Source of the DNA: Ehrlichia chaffeensis str. Arkansas
Lineage (GTDB): Bacteria > Pseudomonadota > Alphaproteobacteria > Rickettsiales > Anaplasmataceae
Length of the DNA: 64,000 nt
Direction of reading: 5' to 3'
Assembly (NCBI RefSeq): GCF_000013145.1
Contig: NC_007799.1
Coordinates: 310,001 to 374,000, forward strand
Each line of letters opens with the position of its first letter. Within the stretch, counting starts at the first letter, position 1. The translations under genes and the position numbers were made by a program. Below the pieces are notes generated by a model. The model was given only the letters and a program-made list of their open reading frames with translations. It did no database searches and was not told the origin of the DNA. Positions 8,086-18,477 of the stretch are shown in pieces.

Positions 8086-10707
8086 CTACACTCTGTTCAT
8101 AATAGCAGCTTGTGCAGCTATTAACCTTGCTGTTGGAATTCTATATGGAGAACAAGAAATATAATTTAGATTCAGTTTTGCAAAGAATTGTATGGAATCA
8201 AAGTTCCCACCATGTTCTCCGCATATACCGATTTTAATATTCGGAGAAGATTTCCTACCCAAATCTACAGCAATTGATATTAATTTACCTACTCCTTCAA
8301 TATCTAAGGTTTCAAAAGGGTCTTGTTTTATTATTTCTAAATCCTTATATATTTCAATAAAGCTTGCAGAATCATCTCTAGATACTCCTAAAGTAGTTTG
8401 AGTAAGATCGTTTGTTCCAAAACTAAAAAATTGAGCATGTTGAGCAATTTTATCTGCAATTAGAGCTGCTTTGGGTAACTCTATCATTGTCCCTATTGAA
8501 TACTTTGGATTATTAAATTGCTGTGCTACATTACTAATTAATTCTTTAATGATAACAAGCTCTTTTTCATTCATAACTAGGGGTATCATTATTTCAGGCA
8601 CTATTCCTGTTATGTCTGTTTCTTCTTGTAGTTCTTTTATTGCGAGAAAGATTGCCCTAACTTGCATTTCATATATTTCAGGGTATGATATAGCAAGTCT
8701 GCATCCACGATGTCCCAGCATTGGATTCTTTTCAGATAAGTATAGAACCTTGTTCCTTAATTTCTCTAAAGATTTACCAGTTCTTACTGAAACTTCATTT
8801 ATTGCATTGTCATTATCTGGAAGAAATTCATGTAATGGAGGGTCGAGTAATCTAATGGTCACTTGCTTATTGATTGTAGATTTGAAGATTTTTTTAAAAT
8901 CTTCTTTCTGCATAACTTCAAGTTTTTCTAGTGCTGCTATTCTCTCTTCTTTTGTATCAGATACAATCATTTCTTGTACAATACTTATTCTCTTGTCAGA
9001 AAAAAACATATGTTCTGTGCGACATAATCCTATTCCATCGGCTTGGAAGTTCATAGCTATATCTGTATCTTCTGGGGTATCAGCATTTGCCATTACTTTG
9101 AGTATTCTTATTTCATCTACCCACTGCATTAGTTTGTAAAAACTCTCACTTAATTTAGGGGTGACTGTTTTTATAGTTCCTAGAATTACTTCTCCATTAC
9201 ATCCATTTATTGTGATGTTGTCACCCTTATGTACTTTAAGTCCTGTGTTCGTATAAAAAAATTGCTCACTCTTATCTATAAATATCCCATTTGCACTACA
9301 GATACAGGGCTTACCCATACCCCTGGCTACTACTGCTGCATGAGAGGTCATTCCACCTCTTAATGTGATAATACCTACAGAACTGTTCATTCCATTTATA
9401 TCTTCTGGATTGGTTTCTTGGCGTATTAGTATAGCATTTTTTCCGTCTTTTCTGAATTGTTCTGCATCATTAGGGGTAAATGCTGCATATCCAGTTGCTG
9501 CACCCGGAGATGCTGGTAGCCCTCGTGCGATAATATTGATATTTGTATTATTTTCAAGTATTGGATGGAATAACTTACTGAATGATTTGTAATCAATTCT
9601 TAGTATTGCTTCTTCTCTTGAAATTAATTTTTCTTCTACCATGTCTACTGCTATTTTGACGGCAGATTGAATACTGCGTTTTCCTGGTCTAGACTGTAAA
9701 ATCCATAACTTACCGTTTTCTATTGTAAATTCTACATCTTGCATTTCACGGTAATGTAGTTCTAGTTTTTGACATACCTTTTCTAAATCACTGTAAGGTT
9801 GTGGCATTAATTCCTGCATTTTATTTAGTGGTAATGGAATATGAGTTCCAGATACTACATCTTCTCCTTGTGCGTTTACTAAAAATTCTCCAAAGATTTC
9901 TTTTTCTCCAGTTGATGGATTACGGGTAAATACAACGCCTGTAGCAGAATTTTGACTCATATTACCAAATACCATGGATTGTACGTTAACAGCTGTTCCT
10001 AAATTATCCGGTATGTTGTGTATTTTTCTATATATAACCGCTCGTTTATTCATCCATGATCTGAAAACTGCGTCTATTGAATTATATAGTTGTTCATGAA
10101 CATCTTGAGGAAAATCTTTGTTAGTATGAGTACTGACTATTTTTTTAAATTCAATTATTATTTCTTTTAGTATATTGGGGTCTGATATTTGACTATTTAC
10201 TGGGATACCAGCTTCTCTTTTTTTTTTACATATTACTTCTTCAAATAAATTACTCTCTATTTGTAATACTGTATGTGCATACATCTGTATGAGTCTACGG
10301 TAACTATCATAAGCAAAGAATTCACCACTTTTTTTTGCTAACCCTATTACTGTGTTATCATTTAATCCTACATTTAATATTGTATCTAGCATTCCCGGCA
10401 TAGAGCTAACACTTCCTGATCTTACTGAGAATAGAAGAGGATTATCGTTATCACCAAATTTTAAATTTACTTCATTATTTAAAAATTCAATAGCATTTTC
10501 TACCAAGCTGAATATGTTATCAGGTAACTTACTGTGTTGATAATAATAGTTGCATACAGCTGTTGATACTGTAAACCCAGGTGGTACATCTACACCAATA
10601 TTACACATTTCTGCTAGATTTGCGCCTTTACCACCTAGGATATGACTTAATGTAAGACTTCCATCACACTTTGTTTTACTAAAATAATATATTAATTTTT
10701 CACTCAT
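8086..10707 (-). CDS. ppdK: Pyruvate, phosphate dikinase
   Basis: Interconverts pyruvate, ATP and phosphate with phosphoenolpyruvate, AMP and pyrophosphate. In an organism without glucose uptake it probably makes PEP for gluconeogenesis, which agrees with glpX in this window. The N-terminal ATP-binding domain contains GGKGANLAEM and FSVRSGSVSSMPGMLDT. The swivelling domain has the phosphohistidine loop GGMTSHAAVVARGMGKPC. The C-terminal PEP/pyruvate barrel has IGLCRTEHMF, GHRGCRLAI, FSFGTNDLTQ and IGICGEHGG. The length of 873 aa is full. It is a single-gene unit. Confidence 0.97.
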   Translation of the reverse strand: MSEKLIYYFSKTKCDGSLTLSHILGGKGANLAEMCNIGVDVPPGFTVSTAVCNYYYQHSKLPDNIFSLVENAIEFLNNEVNLKFGDNDNPLLFSVRSGSVSSMPGMLDTILNVGLNDNTVIGLAKKSGEFFAYDSYRRLIQMYAHTVLQIESNLFEEVICKKKREAGIPVNSQISDPNILKEIIIEFKKIVSTHTNKDFPQDVHEQLYNSIDAVFRSWMNKRAVIYRKIHNIPDNLGTAVNVQSMVFGNMSQNSATGVVFTRNPSTGEKEIFGEFLVNAQGEDVVSGTHIPLPLNKMQELMPQPYSDLEKVCQKLELHYREMQDVEFTIENGKLWILQSRPGKRSIQSAVKIAVDMVEEKLISREEAILRIDYKSFSKLFHPILENNTNINIIARGLPASPGAATGYAAFTPNDAEQFRKDGKNAILIRQETNPEDINGMNSSVGIITLRGGMTSHAAVVARGMGKPCICSANGIFIDKSEQFFYTNTGLKVHKGDNITINGCNGEVILGTIKTVTPKLSESFYKLMQWVDEIRILKVMANADTPEDTDIAMNFQADGIGLCRTEHMFFSDKRISIVQEMIVSDTKEERIAALEKLEVMQKEDFKKIFKSTINKQVTIRLLDPPLHEFLPDNDNAINEVSVRTGKSLEKLRNKVLYLSEKNPMLGHRGCRLAISYPEIYEMQVRAIFLAIKELQEETDITGIVPEIMIPLVMNEKELVIIKELISNVAQQFNNPKYSIGTMIELPKAALIADKIAQHAQFFSFGTNDLTQTTLGVSRDDSASFIEIYKDLEIIKQDPFETLDIEGVGKLISIAVDLGRKSSPNIKIGICGEHGGNFDSIQFFAKLNLNYISCSPYRIPTARLIAAQAAIMNRV

Positions 10708-11117
10708 ATGAAGAGAACCGAAAAAATTGTGTTTTTATGCTATAATAGTCATTTATACTACATTCGCTGAATATACTATAAAACCTAATTCTCCATAGTG
10801 CAACTATTGTGAAATAATTAATTAAGTATGTGTAATGTCAAAATAAACAGTGATGTTTCATGTATATCAATAAATGCTATATTTTGTATATAGTGTTTAT
10901 GAAGAGTAACGCGTTGGTAGTGAAGGTTATGTAAACGTATAAAGTAACATGTGTGTTATAAATACTGTACTTGTGGTAATGATATAAAATAACAAGTGTG
11001 TTCTTTATCAATTATGATAATCTAAGTAGGTGTAAGGATTAGTGTGTTGTATATGGTACTATAATACTAGTATGATATGACTTGTATGTTTTTGTTGACA
11101 GAGTAGTATATCAGAGG
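10708..11117. other. Intergenic region upstream of ppdK
   Basis: 410 bp between ppdK and the RDD gene, holding the ppdK promoter. A short echo (taacatgtgtgtt near 10945, taacaagtgtgtt near 10990) hints at an old duplication of about 45 bp, but it is too weak to call a repeat. Confidence 0.4.
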
Positions 11118-11609
11118 TTACTCATTATCTACTACCATGGTGTTAAACATGATATCATGTAAGGTTTGATTCTTTTGTGAAAATAACGCAATTAAATACC
11201 AACATGTTGATGTTACAAATGTTACCATGGTAATCAAAAATATAATACTTACTATAAAAATATTATTAATGTTCATATTTATTGCTTGTATGCTCATCAT
11301 CAGGATAGTAGGGCAGAGAAATTCTGATAATGATCTATCAAATGCTAGCCGAATATCAATTTTTTTATGATCACAACGTATAGTGTGTATGTTTAATATT
11401 TTTTGTCCAATAGATGCTTGTGTTTTGGAGGATAAAAAATATGTGTAATAGTAACAACTACTTAATACATTAAAAATAAATGGTATAATTGTTATATCGT
11501 TTGTTAACAGTACAATGGGGTAGTTAAGTAATGATAGAATTACATGGTCAATAATGCTTGCCAATACCCTTTTTATTATATTTGCGGTTTTAGTTTTTTT
11601 TATAGTCAT
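11118..11609 (-). CDS. RDD family membrane protein
   Basis: A 163-aa membrane protein with three or four hydrophobic helices. The N-terminal signature KRVLASIIDHVIL carries the Arg and Asp of the RDD motif, and QKILNIHTIRCDHKKIDIRLAFDRSLSEF carries the second conserved block between helices. The function of the family is not established, though some members are linked to ion transport. Its ATG overlaps the stop of the upstream HAD gene by four bases (ATGA), so translation is probably coupled. Confidence 0.8.
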   Translation of the reverse strand: MTIKKTKTANIIKRVLASIIDHVILSLLNYPIVLLTNDITIIPFIFNVLSSCYYYTYFLSSKTQASIGQKILNIHTIRCDHKKIDIRLAFDRSLSEFLCPTILMMSIQAINMNINNIFIVSIIFLITMVTFVTSTCWYLIALFSQKNQTLHDIMFNTMVVDNE

Positions 11610-12238
11610 ATATTTATTAATTGACAGATAAAGTTACGAATATCATAAAAATTTTTAAAAGAAAGAATATCCTTTATAATATTGGTGCTACCGTATTTTA
11701 TGGGTAGGCATCCCGCTTCAATTGCACTTTGTATATCTGATATACTATCTCCTATGAAAAATACTTCTTTGCTTGGTTCAATATTTATATTTGTCAATGC
11801 TGCTAATACTGGTTCAGGGGATGGTTTTATAGTTCCTGTATCTCCAGAGCCGATGATAGAGTCAAAATAGTGTGTTAGATTTTTATGATGTATTTCAGAT
11901 CGTAAACGTTCACCATTCTTATTGCTTACAATTGCCATGGTGATATTATTTTCTTTTAGTGTATCTAATAATTCAATAGCTCCATCATTCAGCATGAAAT
12001 TGTCTGATTTTTGTGATTTCTCTAGACTGTTCTCATACAAGATGGTTGCTTCTTTCCACCTTTTCCCTAGTAATGTGATTAGATATTTTGGTATTGTAGA
12101 ATTGGGAATAGAGTCCAGATCTATATTTTTATATCCCATCTGATCCAATACTTGGTAAAAAGTTGTACGATCGATATTAATACTGGTATCAATTAGTGTA
12201 TTGTACCAATCGAATATTACTGCTGTTGGTTGTTTCAT
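11606..12238 (-). CDS. HAD-superfamily hydrolase with a Tyr in the DxD position
   Basis: A 210-aa haloacid dehalogenase-like protein, phosphoglycolate-phosphatase-like by shape. Motif I is FDWYNTLID with nucleophile Asp10. Motif II is VSNKNGE (Ser in MAIVSNKN), motif III is a Lys in IKPSPEPVLAAL, and motif IV is FFIGDSISDI with two Asp. Most phosphatases of this group have Asp two residues after the nucleophile; here it is Tyr12, encoded TAC, one base from GAC. A Tyr at this place is known in haloacid dehalogenases proper. The gene is upstream of and overlaps the RDD membrane protein gene, so the pair forms one unit. Confidence 0.85.
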   Translation of the reverse strand: MKQPTAVIFDWYNTLIDTSINIDRTTFYQVLDQMGYKNIDLDSIPNSTIPKYLITLLGKRWKEATILYENSLEKSQKSDNFMLNDGAIELLDTLKENNITMAIVSNKNGERLRSEIHHKNLTHYFDSIIGSGDTGTIKPSPEPVLAALTNINIEPSKEVFFIGDSISDIQSAIEAGCLPIKYGSTNIIKDILSFKNFYDIRNFICQLINI

Positions 12239-12348
12239 CGTTTATTTAGATTTCTAAAATTACCATTCTTGTAATACATGTATTAAGATTCTATGAAAGT
12301 CAGGATTATTTTCAATGTTTAATTGAACATTAATTACAAGAATCATAA

Positions 12349-12570
12349 TTATAAATGTAGTGTATTGCTTATAAAACAAATAATATGCTTACCATTAGTG
12401 TAGCATTTTGTACCACCTGTCACAAAATCAAGCTCTCTTTCTTTAAACACTTCACCCAAAGCCTTAGAATTTTTTATTATTTGTTTTGCATAATCTTTAA
12501 ACTCAGGCTTCAATGCTTCTGCAAATGCTACAGCTTTAGCAACAATAACATGCATTAGTGGCGTTGTGAT
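12349..12570 (-). pseudogene. glyA: Remnant of serine hydroxymethyltransferase gene
   Basis: The minus-strand frame from 12555 to 12349 begins [19 protein letters not shown] and continues through [19 protein letters not shown] to DFVTGGT. This matches the internal segment of serine hydroxymethyltransferase that follows the conserved PLMHVIAAKAVAF stretch, roughly residues 265-320 of the enzyme. Homology continues a few codons upstream of the ATG (Pro-Leu before Met) but is then closed by stop codons. After VTGGT the expected DNHLML is lost and the frame runs into unrelated sequence. There is no active-site lysine or PLP pocket. It is therefore an internal fragment of a second glyA copy, just downstream of aspS on the same strand, not a working gene. 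Confidence 0.8.
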
Positions 12571-12618
12571 TATGTACTACTAATGGTACACTACATCACA
12601 TGGAAATATTGTGTAATA

Positions 12619-14391
12619 TTAAGACTTCTTTGTAATGCTTAGTGATAGTAATTTTAAATGTTCCTTATCTATTTCTGATGGAGCACTCATGAGTAAGTCT
12701 TCTCCGGATTGATTTAACGGGAAACAAATTACTTCTCTAATGTTTGTTGCGTCTGCTAGTAACATTACCATACGGTCTATTCCTGGGGCAATCCCTCCAT
12801 GTGGAGGTGCACCAAATTTGAAAGCACGAGTTAGGGAATTAAATTTTTGGTCTACCATTTCTTTGGTATACCCGGCTATAGAAAATGCTTTGTACATGAT
12901 GTCGAGTTTATGGTTGCGAATAGCACCGCTTGAGATTTCTATACCGTTGCAAACTATGTCATATTGATATGCAAGTATATCTAGAGGATTTTGATTATTT
13001 AAAGCTTCTAACCCTCCTTGTGGCATTGAAAAAGGATTGTGGAAAAAGTTAATAGACTTTTCCTTTTTATCATATTTAAAATATGGGAAGTCAATAATCC
13101 AGCAAAATCTAAAGGTGTCTTTTTCAATTAGATTAAGTTCTTTTCCTAATAGAGTTCTTACTTCTCCTGCAAGTTCTGTAGCTTTATCTTCTGTTTCTGA
13201 TACGAAAAATACACTATCTCCGGGTTGTAAATTACAAATAGATTTGATTCTATTTAATCTTTCTTCGTCTAGAAACTTAGCTATAGGTCCTTTTGCAGAA
13301 AAATCATCATTAAAAGTAATATATCCTAGTCCTTGTGCCCCTAATGTTTTTGCAAATTCAATCTTATTATCAAAGAAACTTCGCGGGTTGGTTGCTGTAT
13401 TAGGTGCTGGTATTGCTCGTACTACCATTCCTTGTTTTATATTTGAATTAAATATGTTAAATTGAGAATCCCTAAATATTTCAGTAACATCCTGAATTAT
13501 CAATGGATTTCGTAGATCTGGTTTATCTGATCCATAATGTAACATTGCATCATGGTATGATATTCTTGGAAATTCCTTATCAATAGTTTTGTTTGAAAAC
13601 TTGCTAAATACATTAAGTAATACTGGTTCAATCACATTAAATACATCTTCTTGACTAACAAAAGACATTTCAATGTCTAATTGATAAAATTCTCCTGGTG
13701 AGCGGTCTGACCTTGCATCTTCATCCCTGAAACAAGGTGCTATTTGAAAGTATTTATCAAATCCACTAACCATTAATATCTGTTTAAACAGTTGTGGAGC
13801 TTGAGGTAAAGCATAAAACTTTCCATGATGAATGCGACTTGGCACTAAATAGTCTCTTGCTCCCTCTGGAGATGATGATGTTAAAATAGGAGTTTGTATT
13901 TCAATGAAACCCATGGCTTCCATGCTTTTCCGTAGTTCTGAAATGATTTTAGATCTTAAAATAATATTGTTTTTTACTTTATCACGTCTTAAATCCAGGA
14001 ACCTATACTTAAGCCTTATTTCTTCAGGATAATCTTGTGTTGATGTAATGTTTAATGGTAGAGGGTCTGCTTCTCCTTCAATAATGACATGTTTTACTAC
14101 AACTTCAATAAATCCAGTACTGACTGCGGTATTTATAGTAGAGCTGTCTCTGGCTACTACTATTCCTTTTACTGTAATAACACTTTCTAATCTTAAGTGA
14201 GTAATTAATTGAAAATTTTGATTATCAGCTTCATTGAATACTAATTGTGTAATTCCATAATGATCGCGTAGATCTACAAAAATAATTTTCCCATGGTCAC
14301 GCTTTCTGTATATCCATCCAGAAAGAGTAACCTCCTGATTTATATGTTCTTTCCTTAGCTGATCGCATAGATGTGTTCTATATATGTTCAT
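12619..14391 (-). CDS. aspS: Aspartyl-tRNA synthetase
   Basis: Class II synthetase charging tRNA-Asp, and possibly tRNA-Asn if the organism uses the transamidation route. The N-terminal OB fold ([26 protein letters not shown]) binds the anticodon. Motif 2 is seen in [24 protein letters not shown], the bacterial GAD insertion lies in the middle, and motif 3 is [14 protein letters not shown]. The length of 590 aa is typical of the bacterial type. It is a single-gene unit, with the glyA fragment after it. Confidence 0.97.
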   Translation of the reverse strand: MNIYRTHLCDQLRKEHINQEVTLSGWIYRKRDHGKIIFVDLRDHYGITQLVFNEADNQNFQLITHLRLESVITVKGIVVARDSSTINTAVSTGFIEVVVKHVIIEGEADPLPLNITSTQDYPEEIRLKYRFLDLRRDKVKNNIILRSKIISELRKSMEAMGFIEIQTPILTSSSPEGARDYLVPSRIHHGKFYALPQAPQLFKQILMVSGFDKYFQIAPCFRDEDARSDRSPGEFYQLDIEMSFVSQEDVFNVIEPVLLNVFSKFSNKTIDKEFPRISYHDAMLHYGSDKPDLRNPLIIQDVTEIFRDSQFNIFNSNIKQGMVVRAIPAPNTATNPRSFFDNKIEFAKTLGAQGLGYITFNDDFSAKGPIAKFLDEERLNRIKSICNLQPGDSVFFVSETEDKATELAGEVRTLLGKELNLIEKDTFRFCWIIDFPYFKYDKKEKSINFFHNPFSMPQGGLEALNNQNPLDILAYQYDIVCNGIEISSGAIRNHKLDIMYKAFSIAGYTKEMVDQKFNSLTRAFKFGAPPHGGIAPGIDRMVMLLADATNIREVICFPLNQSGEDLLMSAPSEIDKEHLKLLSLSITKKS

Positions 14392-14790
14392 AAGATCTAT
14401 ATTTTTAATGTCAATCTATTTTATACAATAATGCATACATTAAAAGTATTTTTGGAAGATTGTTATTAAATAATTTTTGGGATTTGTGTTTTAGTTTTCC
14501 TTTTTAAGAAAGCTAAATCTTCAGGAAATGTATTTGCTGTAAAATTGTAATTGGTATTTAAAGTATAAAATTTGTATTTATAAATATTACAATCAACATA
14601 TGATTTCTACAAATCTAGTTAGTGAGTTTGATTATTATGTGTTTTGTAATCCTTAGTGTGTGGTTCTTACTAAATTTTCAATGAAACTTATAATTACTAA
14701 AGTGTTAAAGTATACTATATTTTAAAAAGGTATAAAATATTTTACTATTTACACACTATAAAAAGTTGTATAGCATAACCCTGTCGCTTT
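14392..14790. other. Intergenic region between aspS and the BON lipoprotein
   Basis: 399 bp between divergent genes, so it carries both promoters. I see no gene or repeat here. Confidence 0.45.
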
Positions 14791-15399
14791 ATGCTTTTAC
14801 TGTTCCATATGCGTTTTCTAGTAAATTTTTTGTTGCTAATTTTTTTAATTATAAGCCAGTCTGGTTGTTCAGGGATAATGGCTGGGCTTGCTGTTACTAC
14901 AGGTGCAATTATTACATTACAAGATAAATCAGTTGGTGATACTATAGATGATACAGCAATATTGATTAGAATTAATAAAGAGCTATTTAAGGCAGGGTTA
15001 TTTCCTCAGGTAACTGTTAAGGTTAGTGAAGGGCGTATATTATTGATAGGACACGTGAAATCATTGGATGATCAAATAAAAGCTGAAAAAGTTGCATGGC
15101 AGCAGAAGGATGTAAGAGAAGTGGTGAATGAAATAACTGTAGATAAAAATGCAATTAATATAAAAGAAACAGCTGTTGATACTATGATTAGTGCTCAGGT
15201 AAAAGCACGGATCCTTTCTCAAAGTAAAGTTAAGTCTATGAATTATAGTGTTAATACAATAAATGGGACTGTTTATTTAATGGGTATAGCTCAAGATCAG
15301 GAGGAGTTGGATAAGGTTGTATCAATAGCGCAAAAAGTCAAAAAAGTAAAACAAGTTATTAGTTATGTAAGATTAAAGGATAGCAAGTTACGTGATTAA
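14791..15399 (+). CDS. BON-domain lipoprotein (OsmY/DolP-like)
   Basis: A 202-aa exported protein. The N-terminus is a hydrophobic signal ending in SQSGC, a lipobox, so it is probably lipidated at that Cys. Two BON domains follow: the first around residues 50-115 (ILIRINKELF...VSEGRILLIGHV...VVNEITV) and the second around 125-195 (VKARILSQ...TINGTVYLMGIA...VKQVISYVRL). Such proteins bind phospholipid and protect the envelope in other Gram-negatives (DolP, formerly YraP; OsmY). Met7 at 14809 is an alternative start and would give a tidier signal peptide. The gene is monocistronic. Confidence 0.86.
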   Translation: MLLLFHMRFLVNFLLLIFLIISQSGCSGIMAGLAVTTGAIITLQDKSVGDTIDDTAILIRINKELFKAGLFPQVTVKVSEGRILLIGHVKSLDDQIKAEKVAWQQKDVREVVNEITVDKNAINIKETAVDTMISAQVKARILSQSKVKSMNYSVNTINGTVYLMGIAQDQEELDKVVSIAQKVKKVKQVISYVRLKDSKLRD

Positions 15400-15797
15400 T
15401 CATCTACTTCAATTTTATATACGCTGTTTTTTACAATAAGTAATTTTACATTACTGTAGGACTATAAATAAATGTGTGAATTACATACGTATGACATATA
15501 ATTAATACATGTTTAAAATGTACTTTTGTATTGTAATATGTGATTAATTCTTCATTTAATATAAGTATGTCTTTAAGTTTTAAATGTTGTGTTTAATATC
15601 TTCCAAGTTTTTTATGCTAGTTTGCTGAATCAAGGTCTTTTTTGTGAATGCTTAATATAAGATAGCATATGAACTAGTATGTTGTTTACGTCATGATCTT
15701 TTATATTTCGATATCTTAAGAATTTTGTTATTCTCATTCAATAAAGTAAGGGTTATAAGAAGCTATCGGCTTAGTAGAGAAATATAAGAGGTAATAT
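15400..15797. other. Intergenic region upstream of gshB
   Basis: 398 bp holding the gshB promoter. A good ribosome binding site (aagaggt) lies at its end. I see nothing else. Confidence 0.45.
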
Positions 15798-16745
15798 ATG
15801 GCACTAATTGTTGCTTTTCAAATGGATAAAGATGTTGTTGTTGATAAGGATATGTCAGTTAAATTTATACAAGAAGCGCAAAATAGGGGGCATACTGTAT
15901 TCTTTTATTCTCCTAATCAATTAGCAGTAAAAGATAACATGCCAATTGCCAGAGCATGCTTGGTAACTATAGAAGGTCAAGAACTACGATTTGCTGATGT
16001 ACAAGAATTGTTGCTTGAAGATGTTAATATAATTTTTGTGCGTCAAAACCCACCATTTGACATGCGTTATATTACAAGTACATATATTTTAGAAAGATTA
16101 AAAAGACCACTTGTGATAAATAACCCTAAAAGTCTTAGAGATCATACAGAAAAATTATTACCACTTTCATTCCCTGAATTTATACCAGATACTATAGTTA
16201 CTGAAGATTATATTATGTTGCAGGATTTCTATAATAAACATAAGGATATAGTGTTAAAGCCTTTATATAGTTATGGTGGAAATGATGTTACTAGAATGCA
16301 TAGTAATGTTGATATTGGGGTTATAGCGAAATTAATGACAGAAAAATATGGATGCCCTATAATTGCTCAAAAATTTATACCAAATGTCAGTAACGATAAG
16401 AGAATTATTCTTTTGGATGGTAAGCCTATAGGAGTTTTTAAACGTAGAATATCATTTAATGGAATTAATGAAGAAATAAGAACTAATTTGCGAATGGGAT
16501 CAGTTCCAGAAGTTGCAACATTGTCAGATCGAGATATAGCTATATGTTCAGCTATAGAACAAGAGTTGTTGGGCAAAGGAATGGTATTTGTTGGAATTGA
16601 TGTGTTAGATGGGTATTTGATAGAAATAAATGTTACTTCTCCATGTGGTATTTTACAAATTAATGAGTTGTATGGTGTGTCTTTAGAAAAAAAATGTTGG
16701 GATTGTTTTGAAGAGAAGTTTTATGAAAAACATAATAGTATATAG
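15798..16745 (+). CDS. gshB: Glutathione synthetase
   Basis: ATP-grasp ligase joining gamma-glutamylcysteine and glycine. The N-terminal domain has VAFQMDK, and DVNIIFVRQNPPFDMRYI is a typical GshB substrate-site block. The ATP-grasp part has DIVLKPLYSYGGNDVTR, DKRIILLDGKPIG and NLRMGS, and the Mg-binding end EINVTSPCGILQIN closes the active site. The length of 315 aa is normal. The partner enzyme for the first step is not in this window. The start is well supported by aagaggt just upstream. Confidence 0.95.
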   Translation: MALIVAFQMDKDVVVDKDMSVKFIQEAQNRGHTVFFYSPNQLAVKDNMPIARACLVTIEGQELRFADVQELLLEDVNIIFVRQNPPFDMRYITSTYILERLKRPLVINNPKSLRDHTEKLLPLSFPEFIPDTIVTEDYIMLQDFYNKHKDIVLKPLYSYGGNDVTRMHSNVDIGVIAKLMTEKYGCPIIAQKFIPNVSNDKRIILLDGKPIGVFKRRISFNGINEEIRTNLRMGSVPEVATLSDRDIAICSAIEQELLGKGMVFVGIDVLDGYLIEINVTSPCGILQINELYGVSLEKKCWDCFEEKFYEKHNSI

Positions 16746-17389
16746 ATTATGCTGTTTGTAAAAACTAGTAACTTTAATAGTGCTTCTATTATTTGAATTG
16801 AATATAATAACGTATTAATAAAAATTTTCTGACTATAGGGATAAATGCATTTAGTTTAATGTTGTGTATTTATTTTGATGATGGTTATTTGATATCAAGA
16901 AGTTGAAATTAGTTCTAAAAAATTTTCTATACCGTCTTTATTAACATATTACTTTAAATTTTTACTTCTCATACTAATTTATTATAACTTTTTTATATCA
17001 AAGATAAATATCGATTGTTTTGCTATGTTATAAAAATTCCAAGTTTAGATAAGTATATTTGTGGTATTATTTTTTATTATCTCTTAGTAAAGGGTTATGT
17101 TTTAATTTGATATTGTACATAATTTAGCTTTATGTAATGTGTAGTCTGTAGTGGTTTGTGTTGACCTTAATTGCATAAATAGTATTTATTACTTGAAAAG
17201 TTTATATAAATGTTTTAATCACTGAAATGTTCTATTGATATTTTTAGGAGTTGAGTTTCTTGTATAAACGATTGTTCATGCATATATTAATTTTTATTAT
17301 TGAAGTTTTATCTGGCATGATTTGCTTTTAATAGTTAATGCTTTAAATTAAGTTGTTAAATCTTTAATTAAAAGAATTATGGTGTTATT
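16746..17389. other. Long spacer between gshB and ftsQ
   Basis: 644 bp without any usable open frame, RNA or tandem repeat. It must hold the ftsQ promoter. It is long even for this window and may be the scar of a lost gene, but no homology can be recognised. Confidence 0.4.
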
Positions 17390-18205
17390 ATGAGTGAAAT
17401 TAGTAATCTTAAAGATATAGTTAATTATCAGTCTTTAAGCAATGTTAATAGTATCAGTAGCCTTAATATTCTTAAGTCGACCAGGGTTTTTTTTATACGT
17501 AAGAATTTTATTTTCTTAGTGATCATTATTCTTAGTATGTTCTTTACTTATTTTTTTAAAGGAAAAATAATTAATGGGTTACAAAATTGTGCTGTGGTTC
17601 TATCGAATCAGTTAGTTAATTATGGGTTTGCTGTTGAAAGGGTAGTTATTGATGGAAATAAATTTGTTACTTCAGACTATATAGAAAAATTCATTGATAT
17701 TGATAAATCTATTTTATTTATATCTTTAAGTGAATTGCAGAAGAAGATAAAGAGTAATAATAAATGGATTAAAGATGTTTCAGTGAAACGATTATTACCT
17801 AATGTTTTACAGATAAAAGTTCTAGAATATTTGCCTTTTGCGAATTGGTATCATAATTATGGTAGTTCAATTATTGATGATACAGGACATGTTATTGTTG
17901 ATAGTGAAGAAGAAGAAGATGATTTAATATCAATATATGGTAATGAAGCGTTGAAAGATTTACATTTCATAAAAAAACTACTTAATGAGAATAGTGTTCT
18001 CAGTAATATGATTTCTTCTATGTCTTATGTTGATGGTGGTCGTTGGGATATTGTTTTATCTAGCGGAGTAAACATTAAGTTACCTAAGGAAAATCCTCAT
18101 AATGCTTGGAATAGTTTACTGAGTATATATGAAGCTTCTAATGAATTTTTAATTTGGAAGAGTGTGGATATGCGTATCCCTAGTCAAATTAATATAATAG
18201 AATAA
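17390..18205 (+). CDS. ftsQ: Cell division protein FtsQ
   Basis: Bitopic divisome protein. A short cytoplasmic tail of about 35 residues precedes one membrane helix (NFIFLVIIILSMFFTYFF, about residues 39-56). A periplasmic POTRA domain follows (VERVVIDGNKFVTSDYIEKF through WIKDVSVKRLLPNVLQIKV), then the FtsQ domain with the family signature ANWYHN and IDDTGHVI. The length of 271 aa is normal. The usual neighbours of the dcw cluster (ddl, murB, ftsA, ftsZ) are absent, so ftsQ stands alone here, as expected in a reduced genome with little peptidoglycan synthesis. Confidence 0.9.
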   Translation: MSEISNLKDIVNYQSLSNVNSISSLNILKSTRVFFIRKNFIFLVIIILSMFFTYFFKGKIINGLQNCAVVLSNQLVNYGFAVERVVIDGNKFVTSDYIEKFIDIDKSILFISLSELQKKIKSNNKWIKDVSVKRLLPNVLQIKVLEYLPFANWYHNYGSSIIDDTGHVIVDSEEEEDDLISIYGNEALKDLHFIKKLLNENSVLSNMISSMSYVDGGRWDIVLSSGVNIKLPKENPHNAWNSLLSIYEASNEFLIWKSVDMRIPSQINIIE

Positions 18206-18477
18206 TTTATTAACGATTAGTTATAATGTATTTATAAAATTGATAATAAATTATATATTGCTATGTTTGTTTATCCGTTTGGATGTATAGGAATCCTATG
18301 TTTGATAAATTAATGATAATTGTAATAAATTTTTATTATATGTTTAAAATTTATAGATTAAAAATAACGAATTTTATATATTGGTTGTTGATCATTAATG
18401 TGTATAGTAGTATTATTAAGTGTACTTATATAGAGTACACTGTGTTTTGTGGTGTTTCATCAGTATTGTAGGTAATT

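Noticed and set aside
18283-18471. Open frame of 62 codons before ntrX
   Set aside because: Composition follows the AT-rich background, with no ribosome binding site and no recognisable features; it more likely is ntrX leader DNA.
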